The notes under the pieces were generated by a model that worked only from the letters and a program-made list of their open reading frames with translations, was not told the origin of the DNA and did not search any database. This document shows positions 24,153 through 36,359 of a stretch of DNA of 64,000 bases, one piece after another. Numbering within the stretch: the first letter of the stretch is position 1; every line of letters begins with the position of its first letter. The position numbers were made by a program, and so were the translations under genes. The stretch is from Boesenbergia rotunda (Eukaryota > Streptophyta > Magnoliopsida > Zingiberales > Zingiberaceae): the NCBI GenBank assembly GCA_024364735.1, contig JAGFNQ010007661.1, positions 216,948 to 280,947 of the forward strand. The letters run 5' to 3'.

Positions 24153-24924
24153 GAAGATATTTAATTGGAAGGCATTAATAAAAGTTCTTAAATATTTAAG
24201 ATGCACTTTATAGTATGGATTACATTATACAAGATATTCAACAATAGTAGAAGGCTATTGTGATGCAAATTAGATATGATACAAAAGACTCTAAATCCAT
24301 CGGTGAATATGTATACATAATTGGTGGTGGAGCGGTGTCATGGAAATCCATGACATGAACTAAACGTGCATACCTCAATCAACTATGGAATCTATATTTA
24401 TAGCCTTAGATAAAGTCACAAACGAAGTTGAATAACTTTGTAATCTCTTAGAGGATATCCTATGCTGAGCCAAGTGAGTGTTTACCGTGATGATATACTG
24501 TGATAATTAATCAACAATTACAAGGGCACAAAATAGCATGTATAATAGTAAATTATGACATATTTGTTGATGGCACAACACCATTAGGCAATTAATCTCT
24601 AATGAAATTATCTCTATCAATTATGTCAAATTGAAAGATAATTTGGCATATTCATTTACAAAAAGTTTGATTAGAGATTAAATATATTGCATATCAAAAG
24701 AAATAAGATTAAAAATCTACAACTAAGAATATTCATGATGGTAACCCAACCTTGTTAATGGGAAATCCTAAGATTTCGATTTAATGTGACAATGAAATTA
24801 TGAAAGTTCGTATGAACACTTAAACTACTTTCCCTCTCATTCTTAGGATAGAAAAATAGAGTATAAACTTTTAGTGAGGTTAAGCTATGAACTTTTAATG
24901 ACTCCTATATTTTAAAAAGTAGAG
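24153..24924 (+). pseudogene. Copia RNase H remnant
   Basis: With corrections for decay, the reading includes NWKALIKVLKYLRCT, GLHYTRYST, EGYCDANW and KSIGEYVYIIGGGAVSWKS, the familiar C-terminal RNase H part of Copia polyproteins, followed by STMESEF-like residues. Stops interrupt all frames. It runs up to the solo LTR at 24925 and a short non-coding tail (25674-25997) leads to the 3' LTR. Confidence 0.85.
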
Positions 24925-25668
24925 TGATCCTGTCGACAAGCGAAGACCGGTTCTCACTCAGATGACTCGGTCTGACCAAGACGACCCGGTCTGCTGTAAC
25001 TCGGGGGGTCGGGGTCGGGCTCAAATAGTGCTAAGGCTCAAGTCACTCGGCTCGGACCAAAATGAAACTCACAAAGTGGTGGTGTGGTTGCAATGTGGCA
25101 GCAAACCCCTCCTTGGAGTTCCCAGGGGGGTTTATATAGGGGAGGGGAAGCTCTCTGTTTTGTCAGAGCTGTCATGTCTCATTAAGGGATGGTCATCTAA
25201 TAAACCGTGATGGTGACAATCGTATTAATGTTATGAGACTGCCGCAGCCGCCTGACACCCTGCGTAAACTGTCTCTTTTGTCCCTCATTAACTCTTGGCG
25301 GCTTTGTCAGGTGATGATTATGTCGGGGGCTGCCCTCTGACTTTTGACAAGAGCGAACTATAATTGTTTAACCGACTCCGAGGGCCTGACCTCGGGTAAC
25401 CGACTCCAAGTGCCCGACCTCGGGGACCAGCCCCGAGTGCCCGACCTCGGGGACTGGCCTCGGGAACCGACCCCGAGTGCTCGACCTCGGGCGACCGGCC
25501 CCGAGTGCCCGACCTTGGATGACCGACCCCGAGTGCCAGACCTCAGACGACCGACCCCGAGTGCCCGATCTCAGGTGACCTCGGCCCGGCTCAACTACTC
25601 CTGGTTCGGAGTGGAAATCGAACTCGACCGAGCCACCGATCCTTCTAAAAAATCATCAACCCGGATCA
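24925..25668 (-). mobile_element. Solo LTR, family B copy 2 (TSD TAGAG)
   Basis: TGATCCTGTCGACAAGCGAAG...CCGGATCA, 744 bp, with exact TAGAG duplications at 24920-24924 and 25669-25673. The minus-strand TATA box is CTATATAAAC near 25132. A hairpin array lies at 25375-25600: CCCGAG, loop TGCCCGAC, CTCGGG, about 29 bp per unit and about seven units. Confidence 0.9.
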
Positions 25669-25997
25669 TAGAGTATGGTAAGATATTCTTTATATGAGGT
25701 CACTTATATAAGTGTGAAAACGTGGCATTCAATGAAACACTTATGAACCCAAAATGTTATTCATAGTCAAAATCGACAAACCAGTGAAAAATGTTATTGT
25801 GTAAGTATCATTGTTTTAGTTTACACAAACGATTGAGTAATTCAAGATATCACGTTCACTAAATAACCTAGTAAATCTGATAGTATTCTACTAAGGTTTA
25901 AAGCCACAAACTATCTCTCTGAAATAATAATCTTTTGATTAAACTCTCTTTGATATCAATATACATGCATGCATTAATTTTTATTCATGTGAGAAAT

Positions 25998-26622
25998 TGT
26001 TGGAAAATTAATTTTGAACCAATAAGGGGGTGAATGAGAAATTAAAGTCCATCACTTAATATGTGACATGACTTAATAGATCTAGATCGTTGGATAAAGA
26101 TGGATAAATCAGGTTCATCCAAATGAGAATGCATAATTGTCTCTTTGGATGGCTTACTTGCAGTCATTGAATTCAAAATAAGAGACATCCAAATGAAGAA
26201 ATATTGTATTACTTGGGAAGGGACATTTGTTCCTTGGAAGAGATGTGATCTGAATCATCCAATTCAACTTGATGGATGAGATTTGATTGAACCAAGAGGT
26301 TCTTCTAACCCTTCACAAAGTATAAATAAGTCCCCTACGTGTCATTTCATTATTCCAATTTAAATCAAAGCAAACGTTACGTTCCATATTTGTATTAAGA
26401 GAATTCGAGAAATTTTTTCAGTTCAAAGGTCTTACAATTTATAATGATGCTATCGCAAGTAAATTAGTCATTGTATTTGGAAGATGGTTGTCGTGTTTCG
26501 TGAGCACCATATGAGGGTCCAATTCGAGATAGAGTTCTTCTCTAACCTCAATTTCGTTTATGTGGTGTTATATTATCATTATGCTCGCATTCAAATTATA
26601 TCACCACTAGCTAGATCCAACA
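25998..26622 (+). repeat. 3' LTR of the Copia element
   Basis: TGTTGGAAAATTAATTTTG to GATCCAACA, 625 bp, co-linear with 14154-14740 and followed by the TATTT duplication. The intact TG start here confirms that the first base of the 5' LTR has mutated. Confidence 0.88.
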
Positions 26623-26627
26623 TATTT

Positions 26628-26815
26628 GAGGTGGCAAAGGCGATTTACTTACCCAACGCTCCTGCCAACCTGTCCCAGGGTCAACACGGAAGAGATAAAT
26701 TACAAAGGCTACTAGCTCGGATGTTGCAGCTAGCGCATGGGAAGGATGTGCAACTGACTTTGCCAGATTTTAATCACCAGAACTTTAGATGGCAATGTTA
26801 TTTACGTTAGTCATC
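26628..26815 (+). repeat. Dispersed repeat, second copy
   Basis: Related to 5268-5480. It lies directly at the Copia insertion site, so the Copia element landed at the edge of, or in, this older repeat. Confidence 0.5.
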
Positions 26816-27922
26816 AGTCTATTCCATGAGGACTAAATTCAACATATATGAAAACAGTGTTCTTGTCACCTAAGTAATGGCATTTCATGAGAATTTAATT
26901 TGAGATTAATTTAATACATGAGTTAAGATGGTAGACTAAACCATTTGTTACATTATTTTATTTTATGATAATTCAGATATCCGACTCTAATCATTCGTTA
27001 CTTTATGTAAATATACAAAATTGTAATCTGGGTCATGAACACAATATTTATTTTTTAGCTCTACAAATATACGCATTATTTAAGTTGATTACGGAGGCTC
27101 TCAGACATCAGGATGAAATTGAAGATCATTTTATTATTATTTTTTATTTTATTATTGTTATTATTTTTATAATCTAAATATTTAATTTTTCAAACTAATT
27201 ATTTTTAAAAATGATCAATTCAACCTCATAAAAAAATTTTATTGACCAGCAAAATAAATTGAAAAAGTATATGTGGAGGCCTATCTTAACTATCAACGTT
27301 TTCGGATCCACTATTCATTAAAGAAAAAAATCGACAATAATACATCATAACTAAATTTTAAATTCTAAATATCTAATATTCAAGGATCTAATTATAACAT
27401 CATCTCAATTTGAAGATCGTTTTAACACTAGAATTAGTGGCTAAAATAATATATTTTAGATTTAAATCTCAATGTTTATAAAATGTGTAAGTGGAGAAAT
27501 CTTAATCTCCTTTTAGAAGAATAATATGTGTACACAAAGAAAAAAAAAGCTTAAAATTTAATGGTTTCGCAATCGCTACAAAGGATTAACTGTACCTGCA
27601 TAATTTCAAAAAAGAAAAAAAAATTAAATTGAGTGATATACAATGTTAAATAAGAAAAGTTTGAAAATAAATGGCCGCACTCGAAATTGCGTGATACTGA
27701 ATTACTGATACCTTTGTTCCACAATGTTGCAATGACTTTGATCAATTTGCTTTGCTGGAATAAAAGATGATATATATATTTTAAGTGATCTAATATCGTT
27801 AATTTCATAATAAAATACAGATTAATAAACCATAAAACATATTTTAATCCACCTTAATGGGAGATCAAACATCCAATAGATTAGAAAAAGTTACGATAGA
27901 GAGCATGAAATTATAGCATAAA

Positions 27923-28085
27923 ATTCAACGTGAATGACGTAACATTTTTCGTGTACATATCCGATTATCGCTTGGAGATCGACAACGACCTCTGGCCGCC
28001 ACCCTGAACAAAACTATAATTTGGGGGGCACGATAAACTCATCAAGGATCGCTGCAATTGAAGTGCTACTTCATTCACGTTGAAT
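27923..28085. mobile_element. Small MITE, copy 1
   Basis: Inverted ends ATTCAACGTGAATGACGTAA and its near-complement (28061-28085), with a core containing GATTATCGCT...GGCCGCCACCC...GGATCGCTG shared with the second copy at 29087. Target duplication not resolved. Confidence 0.55.
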
Positions 28086-29086
28086 TTCACGTTGAAAATT
28101 CACGTTGTCTATCATTTTTGAATTGGAAAAACCTCGTTATGATAAATTGCAGTGTTTTTTTTTTTTCAAAAGTTGCTTCAATTGTAGCAATTTTGATTAA
28201 AAAAACTTTAATAAATGAAATCAAGATCTAGTTAATCGATTTTAATTAAATTAAAATATTTTTTTAATAAATATTTAAAATTTTTAACTAATTGAAAATG
28301 GATAAAAATCAAAAGAGATTTTTTTTTAAAATAATCAAAGGATCGCGGATGCCTTTTTATTTTTTTTTTTATTAAAAGAGCACCTACCTCACTAGTAACT
28401 TATATATACTTACTTAACTATTATCTAATATACTATTCTATTATTATCTCCCATTTAAATTCTGAATTGATCAGATATATTGTAACAATTATAATATTGT
28501 AACACCTATATATATTGTAACAATTACGATTTCTTAATTAGTATAATGCATACTTAATTAACATATTCAAAAGTATTCACGTTATAGACAATTTCATAAC
28601 TACTATAAAGCGATTCAATCATATTCATCTACCATTCATGTTGTAATGATTACGATTTCGCAACGGTTACAATGTATATTCGATCTATCTAATATTTAGA
28701 TTATAACAGCTACGAACTATAATTACTATAATATTGATAATAGCTACCAAAGGCGGGAGATATAGATGAAAGCTAATAATTAGAACAATGTACTCAGAAC
28801 AGTTGGATAACAGTAATTAAATCTCAACACTTTTTTAAAACAAAGCACGGTGTCAAATTGATAATCACTTAATAACTTATCCAATCATAACCCATAAAAA
28901 ATATACTCAAATAATATAAAATCAGTTGCATGAGTTATAACCTATAGATAATAATAGAATTATCAATATTTGGTCGACTTACTTCTAAATGAATTAGATC
29001 ATGAGAACTTCGCATCATTACCGAAGGTTAGAAGTTTAAATTTAGAGTTATGATATATTCAGTGAAAAAATTTAATGAAACATTTA

Positions 29087-29236
29087 ATAAATGACGTAAT
29101 ACTTAGTATACGCATGTTTGATTATCGCTCGGATATTATCGGCGGCCTCCGGCCGCTATCCCGAATCAAACTATATCCTGAGGATACGATGAACCCGTCG
29201 AGAATCGCTGAATGCAAAATGTCACGTCATTTACTA
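29087..29236. mobile_element. Small MITE, copy 2
   Basis: Ends ATAAATGACGTAATACTTAG and CACGTCATTTACTAAG pair. The core matches copy 1 at GATTATCGCTCGGA, GGCCGCTATCCCGAA and GAGAATCGCTGAA. About 150 bp, no coding capacity. Confidence 0.55.
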
Positions 29237-29394
29237 AGTTTTTTCTTAAGATTTTTTATTGAGCATATCATTTTCTTTAAAATTATGTATTCCCACGTGA
29301 TAGACTGATGGTTACTACGTGAATATTATCACCATAAGATATGAGGGTTAAAATTTGACAAAGTCAGTGTGTCCGTTCTCCCCGAGTATTAGCT

Positions 29395-30205
29395 ATAATA
29401 TCCGAGTTAATAGCCTCTGTAATTTATTTCTTCCGTATTAGTCCGGGGATAAATTGACAGGGACGTTGGGATGAATCACCTTTGCCACCATAAGTTTAAA
29501 TTTATATGTTTTGTTCTTTTCTGCTAAATTAATTTGTAGACGGAGTCAAGACACTTTGATTTTAGTTTAGAGGAAGGCAGGACTCACAAGCTAACATTAG
29601 CACTACACCCATTGCAAAAGCAACCGTGTATAGACTGCTACGCAACGAGAAAATCTCTCATTCTACCAGACCTTCTGTGATTTATTGAAAAGTCTAATAG
29701 TTGCCTCCGACACGATAGTGGATGTTCCGAGCTGCAGTGAAATTGCATAACTAGAATTTAAGGGGTACTTGATAAATGGGTTTAAAAATCAGGAATAAAA
29801 ATAAAATCTATTTCATTTCTATTGATGATGCTTGATATACGAGATTGGAATCAAAATATAGATATATATGATACCCATGATTTTATAATCTAGTCCCCAC
29901 TAGATTATCACTAAATCCATAAACCCCTCAATCAAAATTCATTACCATTCTCATTGCGGAATATATATCCAACGCCCCCTTATATACAGTAAAATAAATA
30001 CCAACTACAATGATTTCTCTTATTTTCTTTAGCTAAAATGGTCGTATATTAGCATACTGACATATGAACAAATGAAATTAATACTTCTGAAAAAAAATTG
30101 AAAAAAAACAAACTTCAAATGAATACTAAAGAAAATAATCAAAAGAAATAGAGCCTTAGCTTTGCTAAACTAGCTATTGATTAACTGAGTTGACTTATTA
30201 TAAAC
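29395..30205. repeat. Duplicated block, copy 1 (upstream of Gypsy family A copy 3)
   Basis: Matches 42204-42797 almost base for base from CCTCTG...CACCTTTGCCACC to TATTATAAAC, except for a 218-bp MITE (29762-29979) found only here. Both copies end in the target sequence TAAAC immediately before a family A LTR, so this is flanking host DNA copied together with the LTR. Confidence 0.85.
29762..29979. mobile_element. Short MITE present only in copy 1 of the duplicated block
   Basis: Starts GGGGTACTTGATAAATGGG and ends CCAACGCCCCC. It is bordered by TTAA on the left and TTAT on the right, while the empty site in copy 2 (near 42567) reads GAATTTAAATACAG, which fits a 3-4 bp duplication. A related sequence forms the core of the foldback element at 58694-59228. 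Confidence 0.7.
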
Positions 30206-30909
30206 GGTTCCGGAAGCAAACGACGTGAATGGTGAGTCACCAAGACACAACCTACGAAGACGGTGATGGGGAGAGTATACGTCCACGCCCTGCGAGATTA
30301 ACACGAATGTTAAAGGGAACATATCGGAAGATTTTCCGGTGGAGCCCTTTCCGACGCTCAAGTCAGGGATCTTATCTTTTTTCGGAGGACAACGAGGAAT
30401 CAAAGTTTTCTCTAAGTTCGGAAAGCTTATCCTCATAACTGGATGCCGAAACATCTTATATACCAGAGGTTTCGGTCACACGTGTCCCCACGTTCTACTC
30501 CACGTCCCTTAATCATCGGTTACTTGATAGATATCCTATCTTTTAGTAACGGTCGCTGCGATCATTAAGGTCTTAATTGCCGCGCATTGCGGGCAATAAT
30601 TATCCGATGACTTTCCTATTATGGAAAGAGAAATAACTACTTGAAGTTGGGCTCTCTGACTCTTATGTTAATCTTTGGGTTCCACTCTCTTGAGCCAGTC
30701 TCGGAGTTTCATCTCCCGAGCTGACCTCAGGACCTTCATTTATTTTCCCGAGATGGTCTCGGGAGCCCGATTGCATGTCTAACCTCGGGGCTCTGATTCA
30801 TTTTCCCGAGATAGTCTCGGTCTGACTTCAGAGCTCTGGTTCGGCGGGCCCTGCCACATAGGTTTCCCGTGACACGTGTCCACCCCGGGACATTCATATA
30901 TCCCTATCA
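30206..30909 (-). repeat. 3' LTR, family A copy 3
   Basis: In plus-strand reading GGTTCCGGAAGC...CCCTATCA; in element sense TGATAGGG...CCGGAACC. A minus-strand TATA box TATATAAG lies near 30455. Hairpins such as CCCGAGATGGTCTCGGG lie at 30746-30762. It is preceded by TAAAC (30201-30205). Confidence 0.88.
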
Positions 30910-30926
30910 CAAGTCCCCCCTTCAAG
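30910..30926 (-). promoter_or_regulatory. Polypurine tract
   Basis: The minus strand reads CTTGAAGGGGGGACTTG directly before the 3' LTR. This is the primer for plus-strand DNA synthesis in LTR elements and fixes the element as minus-oriented. Equivalents are CTTGAAGGGAGGCTTG at 370-385 and the complement at 61725-61741. Confidence 0.8.
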
Positions 30927-31512
30927 TATAATCGAAGGAAGTATGGCTGACTGATTAGGCTGGTGGTACAATGAGGGGAAGCTAAGTGTCTGCAGGGTCC
31001 ATATTGTCATCCCTTCTCTCTCGACGACTTGTCGGGTCCGAGGAATCGAAACATTCGTCCCTTGACCCAAGGCGGTCTTTTGAATTGGTCTGATAGTTCC
31101 TGTGAGTTTCAGGCCCGACAATGATAGAAGTCCATCACCCATTAAAAGCGCATGGAGTCTCTTAATAGCGAGGGAACGTTTCAGCGAATATAACATTATC
31201 ACATGACTGGATCTTTTCTTCATGATTTCCTTCTGATACGCGCCGCAGGGCCATACCAACCGACGGCCATAAAGGGGGCGACGCCTCGAGATGAACAGTC
31301 ATCACGGTCCACGTGCCGCTCCTCTATTGCTCACATAAGGGCGACTTCTTCCCTATAAAAGGGGAGGCGAAAACGTCCTTCCGTCTTCTTGCCTTGCCGA
31401 TTATCATAGTTTGTGCATCCTGTTATTGTCTGCCAACTTCTTCTAGGGTTTCTTCTCCACATGTAAGTTTCATTCACCTTCCATCTCTCTTCTCCCTCTT
31501 TTATTCGAAGAC

Positions 31513-34500
31513 ATGGGCAAATCGGGAAAAGGGAAGAGAGACCAGTGTAAGAAGGAAAAGCCCGAAGAGGAGAGGGCTTATCAGCCAGAGTGGTACGAGA
31601 CCACGTCTTCTAAGCTGAAGTTCGTCATCCTGAGAGTTGCCTGCGAGACCTATGACATACCGGTGGAGTTGGAGGTTAGGGTTCCCAATCTTGACCAGTC
31701 CCTCGTATAGCCTCCCTTAGGTTTTTTCATTTTTTTCCTAGGGCAGGTGGAATTTGGCCTACGCTTTCCCATCCCCCCTTCTTCATGGTCATCTCCCAAT
31801 ACTTCAATGTGTCGTTGCATCAGATGGTCCCAAATGTCTTCGCCCAGATGGGCGGGGCATTCATTCTCTTCAAATTATTCAATATACCTTTGACCCCCCG
31901 TTCTTTCCATTATTTCTTTCTTTCAAGCTTAGCTTCTAGGGGGGCCTTCAGTTTCACCACCCGTCCAAGCCACAAATTCATCAGTAGCCTCCCTTCCTCC
32001 CACAAGGAATGGAAGGAGCGCTTTTTCTTCATCCAACTCGGCGAGCATTCGTTCTATCCCACCCGCTGGCGCGAGGACCTGCCTTCGCCTCCTAACCTTA
32101 GCGATTTCCAGCGAGACCCGAGATACCAGCGGGCCAGGAGCATTCTAGCTAGGATGGAGTTCCATGGACCAGCCTGGTTTCCTGCGAGGAGCTTCTGTAC
32201 CGGGTTAGGATCAACCCCAAAGTCACCCATCTCAGCCCCAACCTCCGTAAGGGCGCTGTTTTATTTACCACTTATCTATGCTAACTGACGTTTTGTTGTC
32301 TATGTTGCAGAAAACCTCATGCCTTCCTGGGCCATGAGTAAGCTTCTCAAGTGGGAACTTGCGGATGAATAGGCTATGGCTCCTCCTCCAACCTCCCAAC
32401 CCTCCATGGTCGAGCCTTCCGAGGTCCCCGAGCAGATTCCAGGCGAGGAGTTGACCACTTCCTAGCCTTCTGTTCCCGCTGAGGAAGAAGAGGGTGACAA
32501 GGCCCTGCCAATTCAGGCTTTTGTGGCGGCGCCAAAGCCCAATAGGAAGGCGAGCCAACCACCTACCAAACGGTCTTGGCTCATATTGCCTGCCGAGGAG
32601 GGAGTGGAGGAGGAGAGCGAAGCACGGGACCACCGTCCAAAACCAACGGTCCCTCCAGCTCACCAAAGGAAAAGGCCCCGTGCGGTCGAGTCTGCCGAGA
32701 AGGAGGAGGATCGCATCCCTCTCTCTCAGCACTTCCGGGGGGCGACCCCAACAACTATTGTGACGGAGGGAGAAACCGAAGTCCTCCTAGTGTCCCCGAG
32801 GACTCCGGCAGCGCCAAGGGCAAGGAGGTGATACCAGGCGAGCCCTTGCTCACCAGCGCCCGCCTGCGCCGCAAGGTAAAGGCGGCCGAGAAGGCAGCGG
32901 TCGAGGGCTTCCCTCCTTAGCACTCACCACTGGGAGCGACTACTATTAGAGAGGGTGACAGCCCTCTCCAATAACGTGAGTCGCCTGACCCAGGAGCGGG
33001 AGCGACTCCAAGGCCAAAAGAAGAAGTTATCTGGGGGCGTCCACCTCCCAGAGTCATCTACGGAAGTCCTAAATGATCGGGTCCAAGAGCAGGTGCACCA
33101 GCTTTCCAAGAAAGAAACTGTGATAGAGGTTGTTGCTGCTCACATATTCGACCTACAGGAGAACCTCACCCGAACCAACTCAGAATTGTTGGCCACCTCA
33201 GAGCGGCTCAAGGAAGCCCTGATAGACCGAGAGCAGATGTCCTCTGAGGTGACCAGACTGAAGGCTGCTCAGGAGGAAGCCGTGGCAGAACTGCAACAAC
33301 ACAAGGCTGACGAAGCATCCCGACAGGCAGAGGCGGAGGTCGACTTCAAGGCCAGGTTTCTCCAATCCGACGAATTCGGCGACATCTTAGCTGGACAGTT
33401 CCTGAAGCACCAGAAACAGCGCTTTAACGGGACCATCCAGCAACTTCAGAAAGAAAAAGTGCTGAAGCCGGAGGTGTGTTAGTGATATGAGAGAAGTGTC
33501 CTAAGGCAATCGCCTTATGATTGTAAACATTTATTTTAATAAATGATAATTCACTATTTGAGTATACATGTTTGTATTTGATTGGGATCTTAAACTCATA
33601 TACTGAATGTCCGCCATGCAATTCACAGCATAAGAGAATTTGTGATGGGATCACAACTAGTGATTATCTCTAAATGTGCAAATGTGAATTGTTGGAAATA
33701 TCCCAAGTCGATGAATTGATAAATACGGACATTATCAATTATGTTGAGACTAGCATGGGTTATTCTCTATTCAGCTGATTCTCACTGGCTGGTGACATTG
33801 GGATGTCCGGAGATAAACATGGATGCTAGTTAAGGGAACTAGTTCATTGGAGTGACTAGCTGTAAGACTTCATATGGGAATCTACATGTAGATATGTCAA
33901 TGAAGATCTTACTGCGGCTTAAGTGCGATGTTCCTTTGACTTGCGGTGTTCAAGTCATCTTGGTCATGGAGACTTATACTTTGACATCTTAAGCAAGCAT
34001 CTCCAAGGAGGTGTGGACCCAGGATGATCGGGTATAAGTCGAAGTGCCCGAAGATGTTTGAACAGCCTACAAAGGATTCACCACTCCTTGCGAGGAGATG
34101 TATACCCAGGCCTATCGTCGGATTGTTACTCAAAGCCTCTGGCCAGAGCATATCATGATAAGAGTGTGAGTCTCTTAAATACATGAGAGTAATTAGAAAT
34201 CCAAAGGACGAGAAAGACACTACTTGGGCTAGGTGTGACGTAGTCAGCCTAGTGGGGACTGACACCATAGACCATGTCCTGAACCAAGTGGGTATAAGGT
34301 GGTGAAGGGAATGGGGCACGATTCATTAGAGCTGCTGAAGGGTTTTAGAATAATTTCTTCTGAGGTCAAACCGTTGATCTTTCGATTAATTGGGGATCAT
34401 GATGTACTACTAGGTGCCACTCATGATCGTTCTATAATTAATGGGTTAATTATAGACGGCCAACATAAATCGAAAGCCTATTTAGTCACACGCAATACGA

Positions 34501-35831
34501 GTAATCCGAGGGATTTAAAACGAGTTGAAAATTGGATTTTCCGATCAAGAGAAACAAGTCGAATCTGAGTTAGTCAGAGGCGCAATGGAAGCAAAAAATG
34601 GCTAAGTCTTTTGAAGGCTTTTTGGGCGAATTAAATGAGTTTAATTCGCGGCTTATTGGGTTGGTTTTGGCCGGCCAAAGAGGGTGTTAAACCCTCTTTG
34701 GTGGCTGGCCAAATAAGAGGAGAAAAACCAATTCAATTGGTTTAATTAATAAAATAAATCTAGTGTAATTTATTTTATAAATTATGGATAAATAAATTTG
34801 TATAAAGAAATTTATATAAATAAAATTTGTAGAAATTTATTCTTTTATAGAAGATTAAAATAATCCATGAATTGGTTTATTTTAATTTTATAAAATCAAT
34901 TATGAATTGATTTTTCCATCATAAGAAAGTTTATAAATTTCTTATAAAAATTTTTATTCCATAATTTAAAGAGAAGAAGAATTAGTTTTATTATAAATTA
35001 GTTTATAATAAAGACTCGGTTTAAACGGAATAATTAATAAGAAAATTTATAAGATAAATTTCTTATAACTAATTCCGTTAATTCGGTTTAGAGGGAGACT
35101 TAGCAAAGGAGTTGCTACTATATAAAGGAACCAAAGGCTAGCCCTTATTCCTAACTAATTAAGAGATTAATTACTCCCTCTCTCTTTCTCTTAATCTCCT
35201 CTCCTCCTCCTCTTCTTCCTCCCTTAGGGCCGGCGCACCCTAGCCTCTCTAGGGCCGGCGCCCAACCACAACACCAACAAGGGTGTTTGCCGTGAGCTTT
35301 GAAGAAGGAGGAGAACTCGAAGACGAAGAAGAAGAAGCGGATAGCGACTCCTCTCTTCTCGGAATTTGATTCCGTTACTTCGTTGGTTAGTTTTTCCATT
35401 ATTTCTCTTATTCTTCTAGTTGTGCCTTCCGAGAATCTAGTAGTTCTCGTCGGCACAAAACTCGTGACTTTGTGAAGTCATCCCGAAGAAAACTCGGCGT
35501 GGACGCGAATAGAGGCGGAGCTTCCAAGGGACGCTACGGTTGGATCTCGTCCCTTACTTCGAGTTACGAGAGGTACTTAGTAAATTAGTTTACTTTTCCG
35601 CAAAGTTTATTTTATGATTATGTCAACACACCATAAGATTGCATGCTAGATACGAAGTTAAAATAATTTAGGAAATTATTTTATGCAAACTCTTCCGCTG
35701 CACGTAAAAATTTTAAATTTTACGAACTCGTATCCCTGTCGACATGCACCCGGACCCAACAAGGTGGACCTGAGCTTTATGAGCGTCGGCCAAGTTTGGG
35801 ATGAGCTTTCGGCTAAGGACAAAGAACTATA
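31513..35831 (+). pseudogene. Extra ORF antisense to pol, putative gypsy-type transposon (Transposase_28) family
   Basis: The protein family is widespread in plants as the extra ORF of Gypsy elements; its function is unknown. The reading starts MGKSGKGKRDQ at 31513. It continues with QPEWYETTSSKLKF, then after a frame break with SQYFNVSLHQMVPNVFAQMG and FKLFNIPLTPRSFHYFF (31785-32246). A GT-AG intron is predicted at 32247-32310, and the same intron exists in the copy at 63001-63070. A Pro/Ser/charged middle (32311-32900) follows, then a long heptad-rich coiled-coil region (32955-33476). The reading is interrupted by solo LTR F and resumes at 35767 with VDLSFMSVGQVWDEL to a stop near 35831. 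It has several shifts and a stop at 31708-31710, so it is not functional. Homology to the copy at 62.3-63.7 kb is strong. Confidence 0.75.
33477..35761. mobile_element. 2.3-kb solo LTR, family F (TSD AGGTG)
   Basis: TGTTAGTGATATGAG...GACCCAACA, with exact AGGTG duplications at 33472-33476 and 35762-35766. It cuts the coiled-coil part of the antisense ORF, which continues in register after it. It has an AT-rich middle (34690-35100), a TATA-like CTATATAAAGG near 35119 suggesting plus orientation, and no coding sequence. Lineage unknown; the end is Copia-like. Confidence 0.85.
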
Positions 35832-36359
35832 GGGGTTCTTCCCAAACCTGCACTGTCTTTTATATTTTTTATCTTGTATATTTTTTTCTCTTTCTTTCGA
35901 ATGTACCTCAAATGTAACCCACAATTTTGAATGAAATACTTTTGTATTTTGTGAGGTGTACTCTAAATTGAGTGAAATGTATCTGCGTTCTGTGTCTTTT
36001 TCTTCAAATGTAATTCCGGCTTATGTTTGTCTTCTATGCTCGATTGGATGTATTCCAAATGTAACTTTCACATATAAATGAAACATATTCATCTTCTAGA
36101 CCTTGTTGCCCGTATGCTTTGTCCCCTTCTTCATTTTTTCTCCCAGATTAGACTTCTTTATACACGTGAGATCTAACATCAGGGGAGACGAGGACACAGT
36201 GTGTGGTTAATCGTCTGCACGGACTTGGACAGGACTTGGCCTGCTCAACACTTCGCCCAGGCCAATATATCTTTGATGTCATCAGCAACTCCAGAAGGTA
36301 TAGCTCTAGGTTATTCTCGGCAGCCCTTCCTCAGCGCCAGGCTTAAGCCTAGTAGCCTC

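Larger units (their letters stand above)
14154..26622 (+). mobile_element. Ty1/Copia retrotransposon with multiple nested insertions (TSD TATTT)
   Basis: Homologous LTRs at 14154-14740 and 25998-26622 in the same orientation are flanked by an exact TATTT duplication (14149-14153 and 26623-26627), so this is one insertion. Gag, zinc knuckle and protease remnants follow the 5' LTR, and RNase H remnants precede the 3' LTR. Removing the four nested solo LTRs and their duplications leaves about 5.3 kb, a normal Copia length. Integrase and reverse transcriptase are not recognisable; the CACTA-like and unassigned DNA at 16808-17597 and 20079-21002 lies where they should be. Coding regions are full of stops, so the element is dead. 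Confidence 0.85.
26816..29394. other. AT-rich spacer with small MITEs
   Basis: No gene recognised over 2.5 kb. It contains two copies of a small MITE (27923-28085 and 29087-29236) and several TGTAACAATTACGATTT-like repeats between 28480 and 28720. Confidence 0.5.
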
